NCBI RefSeq assembly: GCF_000767615.3
Contig: NZ_CP009553.3
Location: 4,030,001 to 4,094,000, forward strand
Reading direction: 5' to 3'
Origin: Pandoraea pnomenusa
GTDB lineage: Bacteria > Pseudomonadota > Gammaproteobacteria > Burkholderiales > Burkholderiaceae
Length of the DNA stretch: 64,000 bases
The translations under genes were made by a program, and so were the position numbers. Below the pieces are notes generated by a model, which was given only the letters and a program-made list of their open reading frames with translations, did not search any database and had not been told where the DNA came from. Shown in pieces: positions 1-11,635 of the stretch (the first letter of the stretch is position 1; every line of letters starts with the position of its first letter).

Positions 1-2377
<2,377 letters not shown>

Positions 2378-2787
2378 TATTCTCGTCTATCAAACTCTAA
2401 TCGCGATAGGCGGCTGCCGGCGATATGATCCCGTGATTCTAACATGCCCGTCATGGGCATCCGAATCGGGCGTGATGCGACGCACAAGAGATCTGCGGCA
2501 CACCAAAACGACGAACATCGACGAGAAATGAAACGGTTGGCGAGGGGCCTCAAAAGGTGTTGCGCTCAAACCACAACTGCGCCACGACGGGCGGCAAACT
2601 TGGGGTTTTACTCGCGGGCGGCGGAACCGCTATGGCAAAATGCCGTGGCATAAGTTAGACATTATTCGAAGTGCATGGGCCACGCTTTCGCGCGCTTGCC
2701 GATGTTATACTTCGAGCGATGTAAGACTTTGGTTCTGTCGTCTAGGCTCGCAGTAAACCTGCGGAATCTCATTTCGAGAGGAGAAAT
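2378..2787. promoter_or_regulatory. gyrA-ompA divergent intergenic region
   Basis: About 410 bases between two divergent starts. No coding sequence with a credible ribosome site or composition is visible. A TATACT hexamer at 2706-2711 could be the -10 box of the ompA-family gene, giving a leader of about 70 bases, but no good -35 lies at the right distance. The ribosome site GAGAGGAG sits just before the ATG at 2788. The gyrA promoter could not be placed. Confidence 0.35.
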
Positions 2788-3453
2788 ATGAATAAATTCG
2801 CTAAGCTCGCGATCGTTGCAGCTACCGCAGTGATGGCTGCTTCGGCCATGGCTCAAAACTACGTCGGAACGGTTTCGGGTCCGGTCGCGGCCTCGAAGCA
2901 AGCTGTCAACGACAACTGGGTGAACGGCAGCGGCGAGTGGGTTTGGAAGAACGGTTCGGACGAGCTCTGCTGGCGCGATGCCTACTGGACCCCGGCCACG
3001 GCCAACGCCAAGTGCGACGGCTCGATCATCGCCCAGGCTCCGGCCCCGGCACCGGCACCGACCCCGGTCGCTCCGGTCTCGCAAAAGGTCACGTACCAGG
3101 CTGACGCCCTGTTCGACTTCGACAAGGCCATCCTGAAGCCGGCCGGCAAGCAGAAGCTGGACGACCTGGCCAGCAAGATTCAGGCGCTGAACCTGGAAGT
3201 TGTGGTTGCTACGGGCCACACCGACCGTATCGGTACCGACAAGTACAACGACCGTCTGTCGATGCGTCGTGCGCAAGCTGTCAAGGCATACCTGGTCAGC
3301 AAGGGCGTCGAAGCCAACCGCGTCTACACGGAAGGCAAGGGCAAGCGTAACCCGGTCACCACGGGTTGCAACCAGAAGAACCGCAAGGCCCTCATCGAAT
3401 GCCTCGCACCGGATCGTCGCGTGGAAGTCGAAGTCGTCGGCACGAACAAGTAA
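2788..3453 (+). CDS. OmpA-family outer membrane protein
   Basis: Outer-membrane lipid-anchoring/peptidoglycan-binding protein of 221 residues. A classical signal peptide (residues 1-22, ending AMAQ) is followed by a short N-terminal domain with aromatic residues and then a Pro/Ala linker (about 77-90). The OmpA_C domain follows, with the peptidoglycan-binding signature TGHTDRIGTDKYNDRLSMRRAQAV, in which the D and R residues contact diaminopimelate. Two late cysteines (TTGCNQ and IECL) are placed as in the OmpA disulfide. There is no eight-stranded beta-barrel, so this is the small OmpA/OprF-C type common in Burkholderiales. It has a strong ribosome site, its own terminator and no operon partner. 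Confidence 0.93.
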   Translation: MNKFAKLAIVAATAVMAASAMAQNYVGTVSGPVAASKQAVNDNWVNGSGEWVWKNGSDELCWRDAYWTPATANAKCDGSIIAQAPAPAPAPTPVAPVSQKVTYQADALFDFDKAILKPAGKQKLDDLASKIQALNLEVVVATGHTDRIGTDKYNDRLSMRRAQAVKAYLVSKGVEANRVYTEGKGKRNPVTTGCNQKNRKALIECLAPDRRVEVEVVGTNK

Positions 3454-3467
3454 TACGGTTCGCCGAC

Positions 3468-3503
3468 TACGAAAAAACCCCGCCGAGGCGGGGTTTTTTT
3501 TCG
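3468..3503 (+). terminator. Rho-independent terminator after the ompA-family gene
   Basis: An AAAACCCCGCC / GGCGGGGTTTT hairpin with a GAG-type loop, followed by an uninterrupted run of T, begins about 15 bases after the stop codon. The A-run on the other side makes it potentially bidirectional. Confidence 0.9.
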
Positions 3504-3620
3504 TCTGCGCCTCTCGCTTCGGCCTTGCCGCGCCCCGGCGTGAGCGCTTTCCACCGGGCCAAAGCGCAAATCGACGGCGTGCAGCGAGATCGACGCCAGG
3601 CACCCGCCCCGTCAATCTCG

Positions 3621-3670
3621 CGACGCCTTTCGACGCCTTTCGACGCCTCTCGACGCCTTTCGACGCCTTT
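3621..3670. repeat. Five tandem copies of a 10-bp unit
   Basis: CGACGCCTTT is repeated five times head to tail. The third copy has one change (CGACGCCTCT). It lies between the ompA terminator and the 3' end of the ferritin-like gene, outside coding sequence. The 10-bp period is not a multiple of three and matches about one helical turn. Confidence 0.95.
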
Positions 3671-3687
3671 GCCCCCTCGATCCGCCG

Positions 3688-4476
3688 TCAGGCCTCGCTG
3701 CCGAGCTGAGGATACTGACGCCGCACCATGAACGCCATGAGCGCCTTGACCGGACGATCCCGCCACCATGAGCCGGTCTCGAGCGGTTTGAACATCATGC
3801 GCGTCGCGGCCTCCACCGGCATGTACTGCTTCATGACGTCGCCGGACATCTCCAGGAATGTCTCCCACGTCAGCGTCTCGAACGGCGGGTCAGTGCGCCA
3901 GAAACGATTGAGCGGCTCGAAGGCGAAGGCGATGTCCTCATCTCGCACGAGTTCGCTGCGTGCCACCATGGTACGCAACCGGCTGATCACCCCATGCTGT
4001 TCCACTGCGTTGTACCGGTCGAACGTCTTGCGGAAGTAGCGGTAGTGGCCCACCTCCTCGGTGCTCAGCTTGTGCATCATTCGCTTGAGTTCCTCGACCG
4101 GCATGTAGGATTCGAGGCATCGATAGATCATGGCGGTCTGCGTCTCCGTGACGCACCTCGACAATGCCTCCAGTGCCAGCGACGGCCGCATGTACTGCAC
4201 GTCGCACCGCGGCTTGTAGCGCGCCATGAAGGCATCGTAGGCATTCTCCCAATCGAACTCGGGCCAGACGCGCGCGATGTAATCCTTGGCGAGGCGCCCG
4301 TGCTCGACTTCCTCGGGTAGCCAGGTATCTCGCAGCCATGCGGTCACTTCGGCGTCGTCGCCGTACATCTGGTTCAGGGTGGAGACGAATTCGGGAACGC
4401 TGGTCTCGATGAACGACACCGTGGCGAGGGAGTAGAAGATAAATGCGTTGTTTCGAACAGACGGCTCTGCTGCCAT
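3688..4476 (-). CDS. Ferritin-like domain protein
   Basis: Predicted 262-residue all-helical di-iron carboxylate protein. The metal-ligand motifs of ferritin-like proteins are visible twice: LPEEVEHGR near residue 55 and STEEVGHYRYF near residue 140, each an ExxH pair on a separate helix. There is no signal peptide. It resembles uncharacterised acyl-ACP-desaturase-like or ferritin-like proteins of Burkholderiales, and the substrate is unknown. It is a stand-alone gene convergent with the ompA-family gene. A conserved aromatic/Trp-rich tail (ETGSWWRDRPVKALMAFMVRRQYP) follows the last helix. Fold assignment is fairly secure; enzymatic function is open. Confidence 0.7.
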   Translation of the reverse strand: MAAEPSVRNNAFIFYSLATVSFIETSVPEFVSTLNQMYGDDAEVTAWLRDTWLPEEVEHGRLAKDYIARVWPEFDWENAYDAFMARYKPRCDVQYMRPSLALEALSRCVTETQTAMIYRCLESYMPVEELKRMMHKLSTEEVGHYRYFRKTFDRYNAVEQHGVISRLRTMVARSELVRDEDIAFAFEPLNRFWRTDPPFETLTWETFLEMSGDVMKQYMPVEAATRMMFKPLETGSWWRDRPVKALMAFMVRRQYPQLGSEA

Positions 4477-4689
4477 GACACACTCTCCTATCGGCGTAGG
4501 GGGTTGAGCGCAGGCGCGACGAACGGCATGCCATTCGCCACATGAAACGTCACACGAAGATCACAAAGGCATAGTATAGGAATTGGCCTAATATCGCAGC
4601 GCGGCAAATCATTGATGACAAATGCACGGCCTTCGGGCACGTTTGCGCGATGTTTGTTCCCGTTGCGCCCACTTACTCATCAAAAAGAC

Positions 4690-5160
4690 ATGACGCAACG
4701 TTACTGGTTGATGAAGTCGGAACCCGAAGAGGCAAGCATCGACGACCTCGCCAACGCCCGGAATCAGATCCTGCCATGGACCGGCGTGCGCAATTACCAG
4801 GCGCGCAATTTCATGCGGGACGACATGCGCGTCGGCGACGGCGTGCTCTTCTATCACTCGAGCTGTGCCGTGCCCGGCATTGCCGGCCTGGCAACGGTGG
4901 CCTCGACACCGTATCCCGACCCCACGCAGTTCGACCCCAAGAGCCCCTACTTCGATCCCAAGTCGACGCCAGAATCACCGCGCTGGCTGCTCGTCGACGT
5001 CAAGCTCGATCGCAAGACGCGACTGGTGCCGCTCACGGAAATGCGCCAGACGCCCGAACTCGACGGCATGCTGGTCCTCGCCCGTGGCAATCGCCTCTCG
5101 ATCACACCGGTGTCGCCGGCCCATTGGAAATTTATCAGCAAGCACTTACTTAGCGCATGA
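4690..5160 (+). CDS. EVE domain-containing protein
   Basis: 156-residue protein of the EVE (PUA-like) family, beginning MTQRYWLMKSEPEEASIDDL, the classic family start. It continues with the GVRNYQARNFMRDDMRVGDGVLFYHS block and the proline-rich DPTQFDPKSPYFDPKS stretch. EVE domains are thought to bind modified bases in RNA or DNA, and the single-domain bacterial forms have no settled role. The start at 4690 rather than the upstream in-frame codon is chosen because family members begin at MxxYWLMKSEP. No operon partner is seen. Confidence 0.9.
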   Translation: MTQRYWLMKSEPEEASIDDLANARNQILPWTGVRNYQARNFMRDDMRVGDGVLFYHSSCAVPGIAGLATVASTPYPDPTQFDPKSPYFDPKSTPESPRWLLVDVKLDRKTRLVPLTEMRQTPELDGMLVLARGNRLSITPVSPAHWKFISKHLLSA

Positions 5161-5341
5161 CGCGGGAGGAGGGAACCAAAATTGCTGCGATAGCGTCTCT
5201 ATAACGTCATCGACATACGCATAGCACGTAATCAGGTGCGGTGCCGTACGTTTTGCGCACCTCGTATCGCGAATGCCGTCGACGACCGGTCAAACGTTCG
5301 CCGCCAAGACGCGAACTCACATACGAAAAAGGACAATACCT

Positions 5342-6049
5342 ATGCGCAAATCTCTCGCCGCAGCGCTTCTGATCGCGACCGCCGCCAATGTGGCCTACGC
5401 TCAATCGGGTGACGACATGAACCGTCAGGTCTCGGGTGTACTGGGTCTCGAAGCGCACGCCACGAAGGAAGTCGAACAGGACACCGTTCACATCACGATG
5501 TCGGCGCAGGAACAGGGGCCCGACGCGGCCACCGTCTCGCGCAATCTCACGCAGAAGGCCAACAGCGCGATGTCGATCGCCAAGAGTCAGAGCGGCGTGC
5601 AGGTGCAGACCGGCAACGTATCCCTCTATCCGACGACGAACCGCGACGGCAAGATCACCGCGTGGCGCGGGCGTACCGAATTGCAAATGACGTCGAAGGA
5701 TTTCGGCGCCGCGTCGCGTCTGGCCAGCCAGATTTCCACGCAGATGCAAATGGACGGCGTGTCGTTCTCGCTCTCGCGCGAAGCGCAGGAGAAGACGCAG
5801 GCCGAGCTGACCAACCAGGCGATCCAGGCGTTCCGCGATCAGGCGCAGAGCAACACCAGGGCCTTCGGCTACAGCAGCTACACGATCCGTCAGGTGCAGG
5901 TCGGGGCGAACGCACCGGTCATGCCGCGTCCGTATGCGATGAAGGCCATGGCGATGAGCGCCAGTGCCGACGCCGCGCCGCCGATGCAACTCGAAGGCGG
6001 CAAGACGCAGGTCACCGTGACCGTGTCGGGCACCGTGCAGATGCGCTGA
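5342..6049 (+). CDS. SIMPL domain-containing periplasmic protein (DUF541)
   Basis: 235-residue exported protein. The signal peptide MRKSLAAALLIATAANVAYAQ is followed by a SIMPL/DUF541 domain: GVLGLEAHATKEVEQDTVHITMSAQEQG, VQTGNVSLYPTTNRDGKITAWRGRTELQM, and YSSYTIRQVQVG. The family includes E. coli YggE, linked to oxidative-stress tolerance, and BP26 of Brucella. The start is chosen at the ATG at 5342, because it opens the signal peptide and follows the purine-rich AAAAAGGACAATACCT. A terminator follows about 50 bases after the stop. Confidence 0.88.
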   Translation: MRKSLAAALLIATAANVAYAQSGDDMNRQVSGVLGLEAHATKEVEQDTVHITMSAQEQGPDAATVSRNLTQKANSAMSIAKSQSGVQVQTGNVSLYPTTNRDGKITAWRGRTELQMTSKDFGAASRLASQISTQMQMDGVSFSLSREAQEKTQAELTNQAIQAFRDQAQSNTRAFGYSSYTIRQVQVGANAPVMPRPYAMKAMAMSASADAAPPMQLEGGKTQVTVTVSGTVQMR

Positions 6050-6096
6050 GTCCGCAGCGCGACGACGAGGCGACGTCCGCTCGCGGGACGCTGCCA

Positions 6097-6133
6097 ACAA
6101 AAAACCGCCCTGTGCTCCAGGGCGGTTTTTTTG
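6097..6133. terminator. Bidirectional Rho-independent terminator
   Basis: AAAAAACCGCCCTG / CAGGGCGGTTTTTTT hairpin with a short loop, flanked by A- and T-runs. It lies between the convergent SIMPL gene and malonyl-CoA synthetase gene and can serve both. Confidence 0.9.
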
Positions 6134-6221
6134 TGCCGGACGCCGCCACCACGTCGCGCCACACATCGTTGCAGGCAGCACAACGTGTTAGCGCCGACCG
6201 GGGCACCGTGCCGCAACGCGC

Positions 6222-7754
6222 TTACTTGAACTGCTCGCGCAGCAGATTCTTCTGCACCTTCCCCATCGTATTGCGCGGCAACTCGCTGACGAAATGAACG
6301 CGCTTGGGCACCTTGAAGTTGGCGATGCGCTGCTTGAGCGCATCGATGACGGTACGCTCGTCGGGCGTTGGCTCACCGGCGCGCGGCACGATCACGGCCA
6401 CCACGGCCTCGCCGAAGTCGGGATGCGGCACACCGATCACGGCCGACTCCGCCACGCCGGCCATCTCGTCGATGACTCCCTCGATCTCTTTCGGATACAC
6501 GTTGTATCCACCGGAGATGATGAGATCCTTCGAGCGGCCGACGATGTGCACGTAGCCGTCCTCGTCGACCTTGCCGACGTCGCCGGTCTTGAAGAACCCG
6601 TCTTGCGTGAATTCCTCCGCGGTCTTCTCCGGCATGCGCCAGTACCCGGCGAACACGTTCGGCCCCTTGACCTGGATGTGGCCGATCTCGCCTTGCGCGA
6701 TCGGCGCACCGTCGTCGCCGACGATGCGCACCGTCACCTCCGGCAGCGGCACCCCGACGGTCCCCGCGCGACGCACGCTTGCCGGATCGCCGTGATAGGG
6801 GTTCGACACAAGCATCACCGTCTCCGACATGCCGTAGCGCTCTAGGATGGTGTGCCCCGTTCGCTCGCGGAACGCTTCGAACGTCTCGCGCAGCAGCGGT
6901 GCGGAACCGGAAATGAACAGGCGAATGTTGCGACACACGTCGCGATCGAGTCCGGGCTCGGCGAGCAGGCGCACGTAGAACGTCGGCACCCCCATGAAGA
7001 CCGTGGCACGCGGGAGCTGATGCAGCACCTCGCGGGCGTCGAACTTCGTCAGCCAGATCATCTTGCTGCCGGAGTAAAGCGCCGCATGGCTCGCAACGAA
7101 CAGTCCGTGCACGTGGAAGATGGGCAGTGCGTGCAGCAGCACGTCGCCGCCTTCGCGCTCGCCCCAGCCCCAGAACCGGTGCAACACGCGCGTATTGCTT
7201 GCGAGGTTGCCGTGCGAGAGCATCGCGCCCTTGCTGCGCCCCGTGGTCCCCGAGGTGTAGAGGATGGCGGCGAGATCGTCGGGCGAGCGCGGCACGGTGT
7301 CGAACGTGTCGCCGAACCAGGCCGCGCGCTCGAGCAGCGAGCCGGTGCGATCGTCGCCCAGCGTGAAGACGTGCCTTGCGCCGTTGGTGAACGCGATCTT
7401 CGAGACCCAGCCGAAATTCGCCGGGCTGCACACGACCACATCCGGCTCCGCGTTGCCGACGAAGTAGCTGATCTCGCTTTCCCGATAGGCCGTGTTCAGC
7501 GGCAGGTAGACGAGGCCGGCGCGCAGCGTGGCAAGGTACAGCAACAAGGCCTCGGGCGACTTCTCGACCTGCACGGCAACGCGCGCGCCCGGCGCGAGAT
7601 CGAGGCTCGCGAGCAGATTGGCGATCCGTGCGCTCGCGTGCTCGATGTCGTCCCAGCTGTAATACAGCCCTTCGGGTGTTTCGATCGCGCATGCCGATCT
7701 GTCGGCGGGAAAACGTTCGGCGAAGCGTCGATAGAGGTTGGCGTCTTGCGTCAT
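6222..7754 (-). CDS. matB: Malonyl-CoA synthetase
   Basis: ATP-dependent ligase making malonyl-CoA from malonate and CoA, 510 residues, ANL adenylating superfamily. The AMP-binding loop ILYTSGTTGRSKGAMLSHGNL, the MatB-like LFISGSAPLLRETFEAF and ERYGMSE blocks, KGPNVFAGYWRMPEKT, GRSKDLIISGGYNVYPKEIE and the catalytic-lysine tail PRNTMGKVQKNLLRE all match Rhodopseudomonas and Rhizobium MatB closely. The ATG at 7754 fits the family N-terminus; a TTG further upstream would add an implausible leader. It is the last gene of the malonate operon, 99 bases after the enoyl-CoA hydratase-like gene, and ends next to a terminator. Together with the decarboxylase it converts malonate to acetyl-CoA. Confidence 0.93.
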   Translation of the reverse strand: MTQDANLYRRFAERFPADRSACAIETPEGLYYSWDDIEHASARIANLLASLDLAPGARVAVQVEKSPEALLLYLATLRAGLVYLPLNTAYRESEISYFVGNAEPDVVVCSPANFGWVSKIAFTNGARHVFTLGDDRTGSLLERAAWFGDTFDTVPRSPDDLAAILYTSGTTGRSKGAMLSHGNLASNTRVLHRFWGWGEREGGDVLLHALPIFHVHGLFVASHAALYSGSKMIWLTKFDAREVLHQLPRATVFMGVPTFYVRLLAEPGLDRDVCRNIRLFISGSAPLLRETFEAFRERTGHTILERYGMSETVMLVSNPYHGDPASVRRAGTVGVPLPEVTVRIVGDDGAPIAQGEIGHIQVKGPNVFAGYWRMPEKTAEEFTQDGFFKTGDVGKVDEDGYVHIVGRSKDLIISGGYNVYPKEIEGVIDEMAGVAESAVIGVPHPDFGEAVVAVIVPRAGEPTPDERTVIDALKQRIANFKVPKRVHFVSELPRNTMGKVQKNLLREQFK

Positions 7755-7853
7755 AAGGAGAACTGGAGAATAGCCTGGGTGAAAGCCGGGGGTGATCCCC
7801 CCTGAAAAAGCCAATGAAAAGGAAACACGGGATCGAGTCGCACCGGGCCCCGC

Positions 7854-8654
7854 CTATCGCCCCTGGAAATCGGGCGGACGTTTTTCGAGGAAGGCGGCGA
7901 CACCTTCACGGTGATCGTGCGAGTCCCAATACGAGAACGCCTGCTGACATTCGGCTTCGGACAACGGCGGCACGGGCGGCGACAATCGCGCGATGAGCCA
8001 TTTGTTCAATTGCGCGGCGAGCGGCGCCCCGGCGACAAGGCGCCGGGCGCTGGCATAGGCCGCTTCCTCGACGGCGTCGTCGGCCACCACCCGCGTGAGC
8101 AAGCCCTTCTCGCGGGCTTCCGCGGCATCAAACACACGCCCTTCGAGCAAAATCTCCAGCGCCGCCGCGCGTCCGGCAAGCGCCAGCACACCGCGCAGTT
8201 CGCCAGGGGCCATCGGAAAGCCGAGCTTGTTGATCGGCACGCCGAATCGTGCGCCCTGCCCGGCAATGCGCAGATCGCAGTGTGTTGCGATCTCGAGCCC
8301 GCCGCCCACGCAAACGCCCTCGATCAGCGCCACGCTCGGATGCCGGCAGCGCGCCAGCGCATCGAGCGTGGGCCCGATGATCTCGCCGTGGTAACGCCGC
8401 AGCGTGTCGTAGCTGCCGCGCTCCGCGGGGAATTCCTCGATATCGGCGCCGGCGGCGAAGTTGCCCTGCGCGCCGCGAATCACGATGGCCCGCACTCGCG
8501 CATCGTCGTCCAGCGCCTGCACGTGCGCGCGCAACGCGCGCCACATCGCGACCGAAATCGCATTGAGCTTGCCGGGATTCGACAGCGTGAGCGTAACCCA
8601 CCCCTTGTCCAGCGAACTGTCGTCGCGCAGCACTTCACTCACGGGAGTCTCCAT
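7854..8654 (-). CDS. Enoyl-CoA hydratase/isomerase family protein
   Basis: 266-residue crotonase-fold protein. The oxyanion-hole segments are recognisable: GNFAAGADIEEF near residue 65 and the VCVGGGLEIATHCDLRIA block near 115. The usual first catalytic Glu position lies in FPMAPGELRGVL near residue 150. Its substrate cannot be read from sequence. It sits between malonyl-CoA decarboxylase (33 bases upstream) and MatB in the same run, so a role with malonyl- or a related CoA ester is an inference; the canonical matABC operons lack it. Start ATG at 8654. Confidence 0.85.
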   Translation of the reverse strand: METPVSEVLRDDSSLDKGWVTLTLSNPGKLNAISVAMWRALRAHVQALDDDARVRAIVIRGAQGNFAAGADIEEFPAERGSYDTLRRYHGEIIGPTLDALARCRHPSVALIEGVCVGGGLEIATHCDLRIAGQGARFGVPINKLGFPMAPGELRGVLALAGRAAALEILLEGRVFDAAEAREKGLLTRVVADDAVEEAAYASARRLVAGAPLAAQLNKWLIARLSPPVPPLSEAECQQAFSYWDSHDHREGVAAFLEKRPPDFQGR

Positions 8655-8687
8655 TGCGCCGATGCCGGCATCGATAAGTCGTCATGA

Positions 8688-10265
8688 TCAAAGCAAACGG
8701 GCGACGGCGCGCCCGAGCGCGGGCTCGCCGTCGATCAGGCGCTGCAGATTGGCGTCGAGCTCGTCGGGCTCGTAGAGATAATTGACCATCATGCCGCACG
8801 ATTGCTTCGCGCCCTTCCTGGACAGGTCGGCGTGCCAATTGATACGTTCGACGCGCGCGCCGTTGCCCAGGTGGAAGCGGGCGACCGGATCGCGCGGCAG
8901 CCCGCGCACCTGCTCGCGCGCGAGATAGTGCGCCGCCAGCGATTCCCCCAGCGTGCGCTGTAGCGCCTGCCCGCCCTTTCGTTCGGGCGTCGATTGCAGC
9001 CACGCCATCAGTTGCGCGCCCGTGATGTCGCCGGCCAGCGCGTCGTCCTGCGCGAGCAGCTTGCATCGTTTCGGGCCGAGCACCTGCGCGAGCGCCGATG
9101 CATTCAGTTGCCGGAGCCAGTCGTTGAACCCCGGGATCGGCGAGAGCGTGGCGAAGTTGCGCAACTTTGGGAAGTCCACCTGCAGTTCGTCGATCACGCG
9201 CTTGAGCAGGAAATTGCCGAAGCTCACGCCGCGCAGTCCCGGCTGGGTGTTCGAGATCGAATAGAAGATGGCCCAGCGAATCCGTCGCAGGTCCTCGAGC
9301 GGTGCCTTTTCGTCGAGCAGCGAATGCACGTCGGCCGCCATGTCGGGCACGAAGGCCACTTCCACGAAAATCAGCGGCTCGCGCGGCATGCGCGGGTGGA
9401 AGAACGCGTAGCAGCGGCGATCCGAGTCGAGTCGGTTGCGCAAATCGGCCCACGACGAAATCTCGTGCACCGCCTCGTAGCGCATGAGCTTTTCCAGCAG
9501 CGACGCGGGCGAATCCCACGTGATCGGATGCAGCTCCAGCAGGCCGACGTCGAACCACGTCGAAAAGAGACTTCCCAGATCCTCTTCGAGCGAAGCCAGT
9601 CCGGGCAATGCCGCCCGGTGGCGAAGCATGTCCGCGCGCCAGCGCACGAGAAAGGGCAGGCCGTCCGGCAAGGCGTTGAAGCGCTTGAGGAAACGCACTC
9701 GGGCACTGCCCAGCGCCCCCGCCAGCCCACCGGCGGTGCGTTTGACGCTCGCGCCCTCGCCCTCCTTGGCGCCGTCCCTGCTTGCGTCGGCGCCGGCATG
9801 TCCGTCGTTCGCGCAAATGTCGGCAACGACGCCGAGCAGCGCCAGTTTCTCCTCGGGCGAGGCGGCGTCGTAGCGCGTCATGAAGTCGCGCGCAGCCTCG
9901 TTCGCGGCCGAGTCGGTCAGACGTGCCGAGAGGCACTGCGACAGCTGACGCCGCAGCGCATTTTCCGCTCGCGGCGAAAGTCTGGCCGCGTCGATCTTGC
10001 CGTCCTTGCCGTCTTTCGGGCCACCGCCTTGTCCGCCGGACTTGCCGCCGCGTCCGAACCATTGGCCCAGCCGCTCGCCCAGCGAGGGCTTGGGCGACGG
10101 CACTGGCGCGCTCACCTCCGACACGCTCTCGGGCGACGTGCGGCTCGGGGCGGGCGGCGGCGCCGACGACGCCATGGCCCCGGAGGCACCCGACGAAGCC
10201 GGCGCGGACAAGGCCGACGTAGCGAATACAGCGGACATGGCAGACATCAGCGGCGCATCCTTCAT
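8688..10265 (-). CDS. matA: Malonyl-CoA decarboxylase
   Basis: Decarboxylates malonyl-CoA to acetyl-CoA and CO2. 525 residues. The family core is visible: YEAVHEISSWADLRNRLDSDRRCYAFFHPRMPREPLIFVEVA, IFYSISNTQPGLRGVSFGNFLLKRV, NFATLSPIPGFNDWL, and the C-terminal FHLGNGARVERINWHADLSRKGAKQSCGMMVNYLY containing the conserved catalytic His region. About 90 N-terminal residues are Ala/Ser/Pro/Gly-rich low complexity and not part of the family fold, so the true start may be internal. It lies 26 bases after the TRAP large permease gene and is co-transcribed with the transporter and matB. Confidence 0.93.
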   Translation of the reverse strand: MKDAPLMSAMSAVFATSALSAPASSGASGAMASSAPPPAPSRTSPESVSEVSAPVPSPKPSLGERLGQWFGRGGKSGGQGGGPKDGKDGKIDAARLSPRAENALRRQLSQCLSARLTDSAANEAARDFMTRYDAASPEEKLALLGVVADICANDGHAGADASRDGAKEGEGASVKRTAGGLAGALGSARVRFLKRFNALPDGLPFLVRWRADMLRHRAALPGLASLEEDLGSLFSTWFDVGLLELHPITWDSPASLLEKLMRYEAVHEISSWADLRNRLDSDRRCYAFFHPRMPREPLIFVEVAFVPDMAADVHSLLDEKAPLEDLRRIRWAIFYSISNTQPGLRGVSFGNFLLKRVIDELQVDFPKLRNFATLSPIPGFNDWLRQLNASALAQVLGPKRCKLLAQDDALAGDITGAQLMAWLQSTPERKGGQALQRTLGESLAAHYLAREQVRGLPRDPVARFHLGNGARVERINWHADLSRKGAKQSCGMMVNYLYEPDELDANLQRLIDGEPALGRAVARLL

Positions 10266-10291
10266 GACGTTTCCTCACATGGCAAGACACT

Positions 10292-11635
10292 TCACCCCAT
10301 CAGCTGATCGGGCAGCCACAGCGACAGACCCGGCATCAGGCAGATGAGAACGACGGCAAGCACCATCAGCACCACGAACGGCAGCACCCCCCAGACGATG
10401 TCTCGCAAGGCGATATCGGGCGCCGTGTTCTTGATGACGAATATGTTGAGCCCCACGGGCGGATGGATCAACCCCAGTTCCATCACGATCGTCATGACCA
10501 CGCCGAACCACACGAGGTCGAAGCCGGCGTCGCGCAGCGGGGGCAGGATGATCGGTGCGGTCATGAGGATGATGCTCACCGGCGGCAGGAAGAAGCCGAG
10601 CACCACGACCATCAGCAAAATCGCCGTAAGCAGCACCCAGCGCGACAGATGCAGTCCCACGATCCACTGCGCCGCGGACTGGCTGATGTGCAGATAGCTC
10701 ATCACGTAGGAGTAGAGCAGCGACATGCCAATGATGAACATGAGCATGGTCGACTCGCGCAGCGTGCCGGTCAGGATCGGTGCGATCTGGCGCGGCGTCC
10801 ACATCCGGTAGATCACCGCGATGAGGGCGAGCGCGAGCAGGCCGCCAAGTCCGGCCGTCTCCGACGGCGTGGCATAGCCGCCGTACAGTGCCGCCATCAC
10901 CCCGATGAGCAGCGTGACGAACGGCAGCACGCGCGGCAGCAGCGCCAGCTTCTCGCGCAGGGTTGCCGGCGGCTCGGCGGGAAACGGCGACGGCGTGCCA
11001 TCGCGCGCGAGCGCCGCCTGCGCCGCTCCGTACTCGCGCCGGTAGCGCCACGCCGCGTAACAGGAGAACAACCCCACGAGCAGCAGCGCGGGGACGATCC
11101 CCGCGAGGAACAGGCGGCCCAGCGACTGCTCCGCGGCCACGGCGTACAGGATCATCGTGATCGACGGGGGCAGCAGAATGCCCAGCGTGCCGCCCGCGGC
11201 GATGATCCCGGCGGCAAAGCCCGGCGAGTAGCCGCGCTGGCGCATCTCCGGAATGCCCGCGCTGCCGATCGCCGAACATGTCGCAGGACTCGAGCCCGCC
11301 ATGGCCGCGAACAACCCGCAGGCGAACACGTTGGCAATGCCCAGCCCCCCGGGAATTCGACGCATCCACGCGTGCAGCGCGAGATACAGATCCTGTCCGG
11401 CACGCGACTTGCCGATGGCCGCTCCCTTCAGGATGAACAGCGGGATCGACAGCAGCGTGATGCTGGCCATCTCCTCGTAGACGTTCTGCGTGATCGTGTC
11501 GAGCGAAGACGCGGGCATGAACCCGAACATGAACGCCACGGCGACCGCCCCGAGGGCGAACGCAATGGGCATGCCGGAGAACATGACGACCAGCGTGGCG
11601 CCCCCGTACAGCAATCCGATACCGAGCTCGCTCAT
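10292..11635 (-). CDS. matM: TRAP transporter large permease (DctM family), malonate-type
   Basis: 447-residue, multi-spanning inner-membrane permease of the TRAP-T family, with the DctM start GIGLLYGGATLVVMFSGMPIAFALGAVAVAFMF and repeated signatures such as SIPLFILKGAAIG and AGGTLGILLPPSITMILYAV. It uses the sodium/ion gradient with the small permease and the periplasmic binding protein to import a C3-C4 organic acid. Its start overlaps the stop of the small permease gene by ATGA. Context with malonyl-CoA synthetase and decarboxylase points to malonate, as for MatPQM of Sinorhizobium; that substrate is inferred. Confidence 0.88.
   Translation of the reverse strand: MSELGIGLLYGGATLVVMFSGMPIAFALGAVAVAFMFGFMPASSLDTITQNVYEEMASITLLSIPLFILKGAAIGKSRAGQDLYLALHAWMRRIPGGLGIANVFACGLFAAMAGSSPATCSAIGSAGIPEMRQRGYSPGFAAGIIAAGGTLGILLPPSITMILYAVAAEQSLGRLFLAGIVPALLLVGLFSCYAAWRYRREYGAAQAALARDGTPSPFPAEPPATLREKLALLPRVLPFVTLLIGVMAALYGGYATPSETAGLGGLLALALIAVIYRMWTPRQIAPILTGTLRESTMLMFIIGMSLLYSYVMSYLHISQSAAQWIVGLHLSRWVLLTAILLMVVVLGFFLPPVSIILMTAPIILPPLRDAGFDLVWFGVVMTIVMELGLIHPPVGLNIFVIKNTAPDIALRDIVWGVLPFVVLMVLAVVLICLMPGLSLWLPDQLMG

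Noticed and set aside
2444..2653. 69-codon frame in the gyrA-ompA gap
   Set aside because: No ribosome site, no family-like sequence, lies where promoters are expected.
3621..3670. Possible CRISPR-like array at the tandem repeat
   Set aside because: Units are 10 bp, directly adjacent with no spacers, and no cas gene is nearby.
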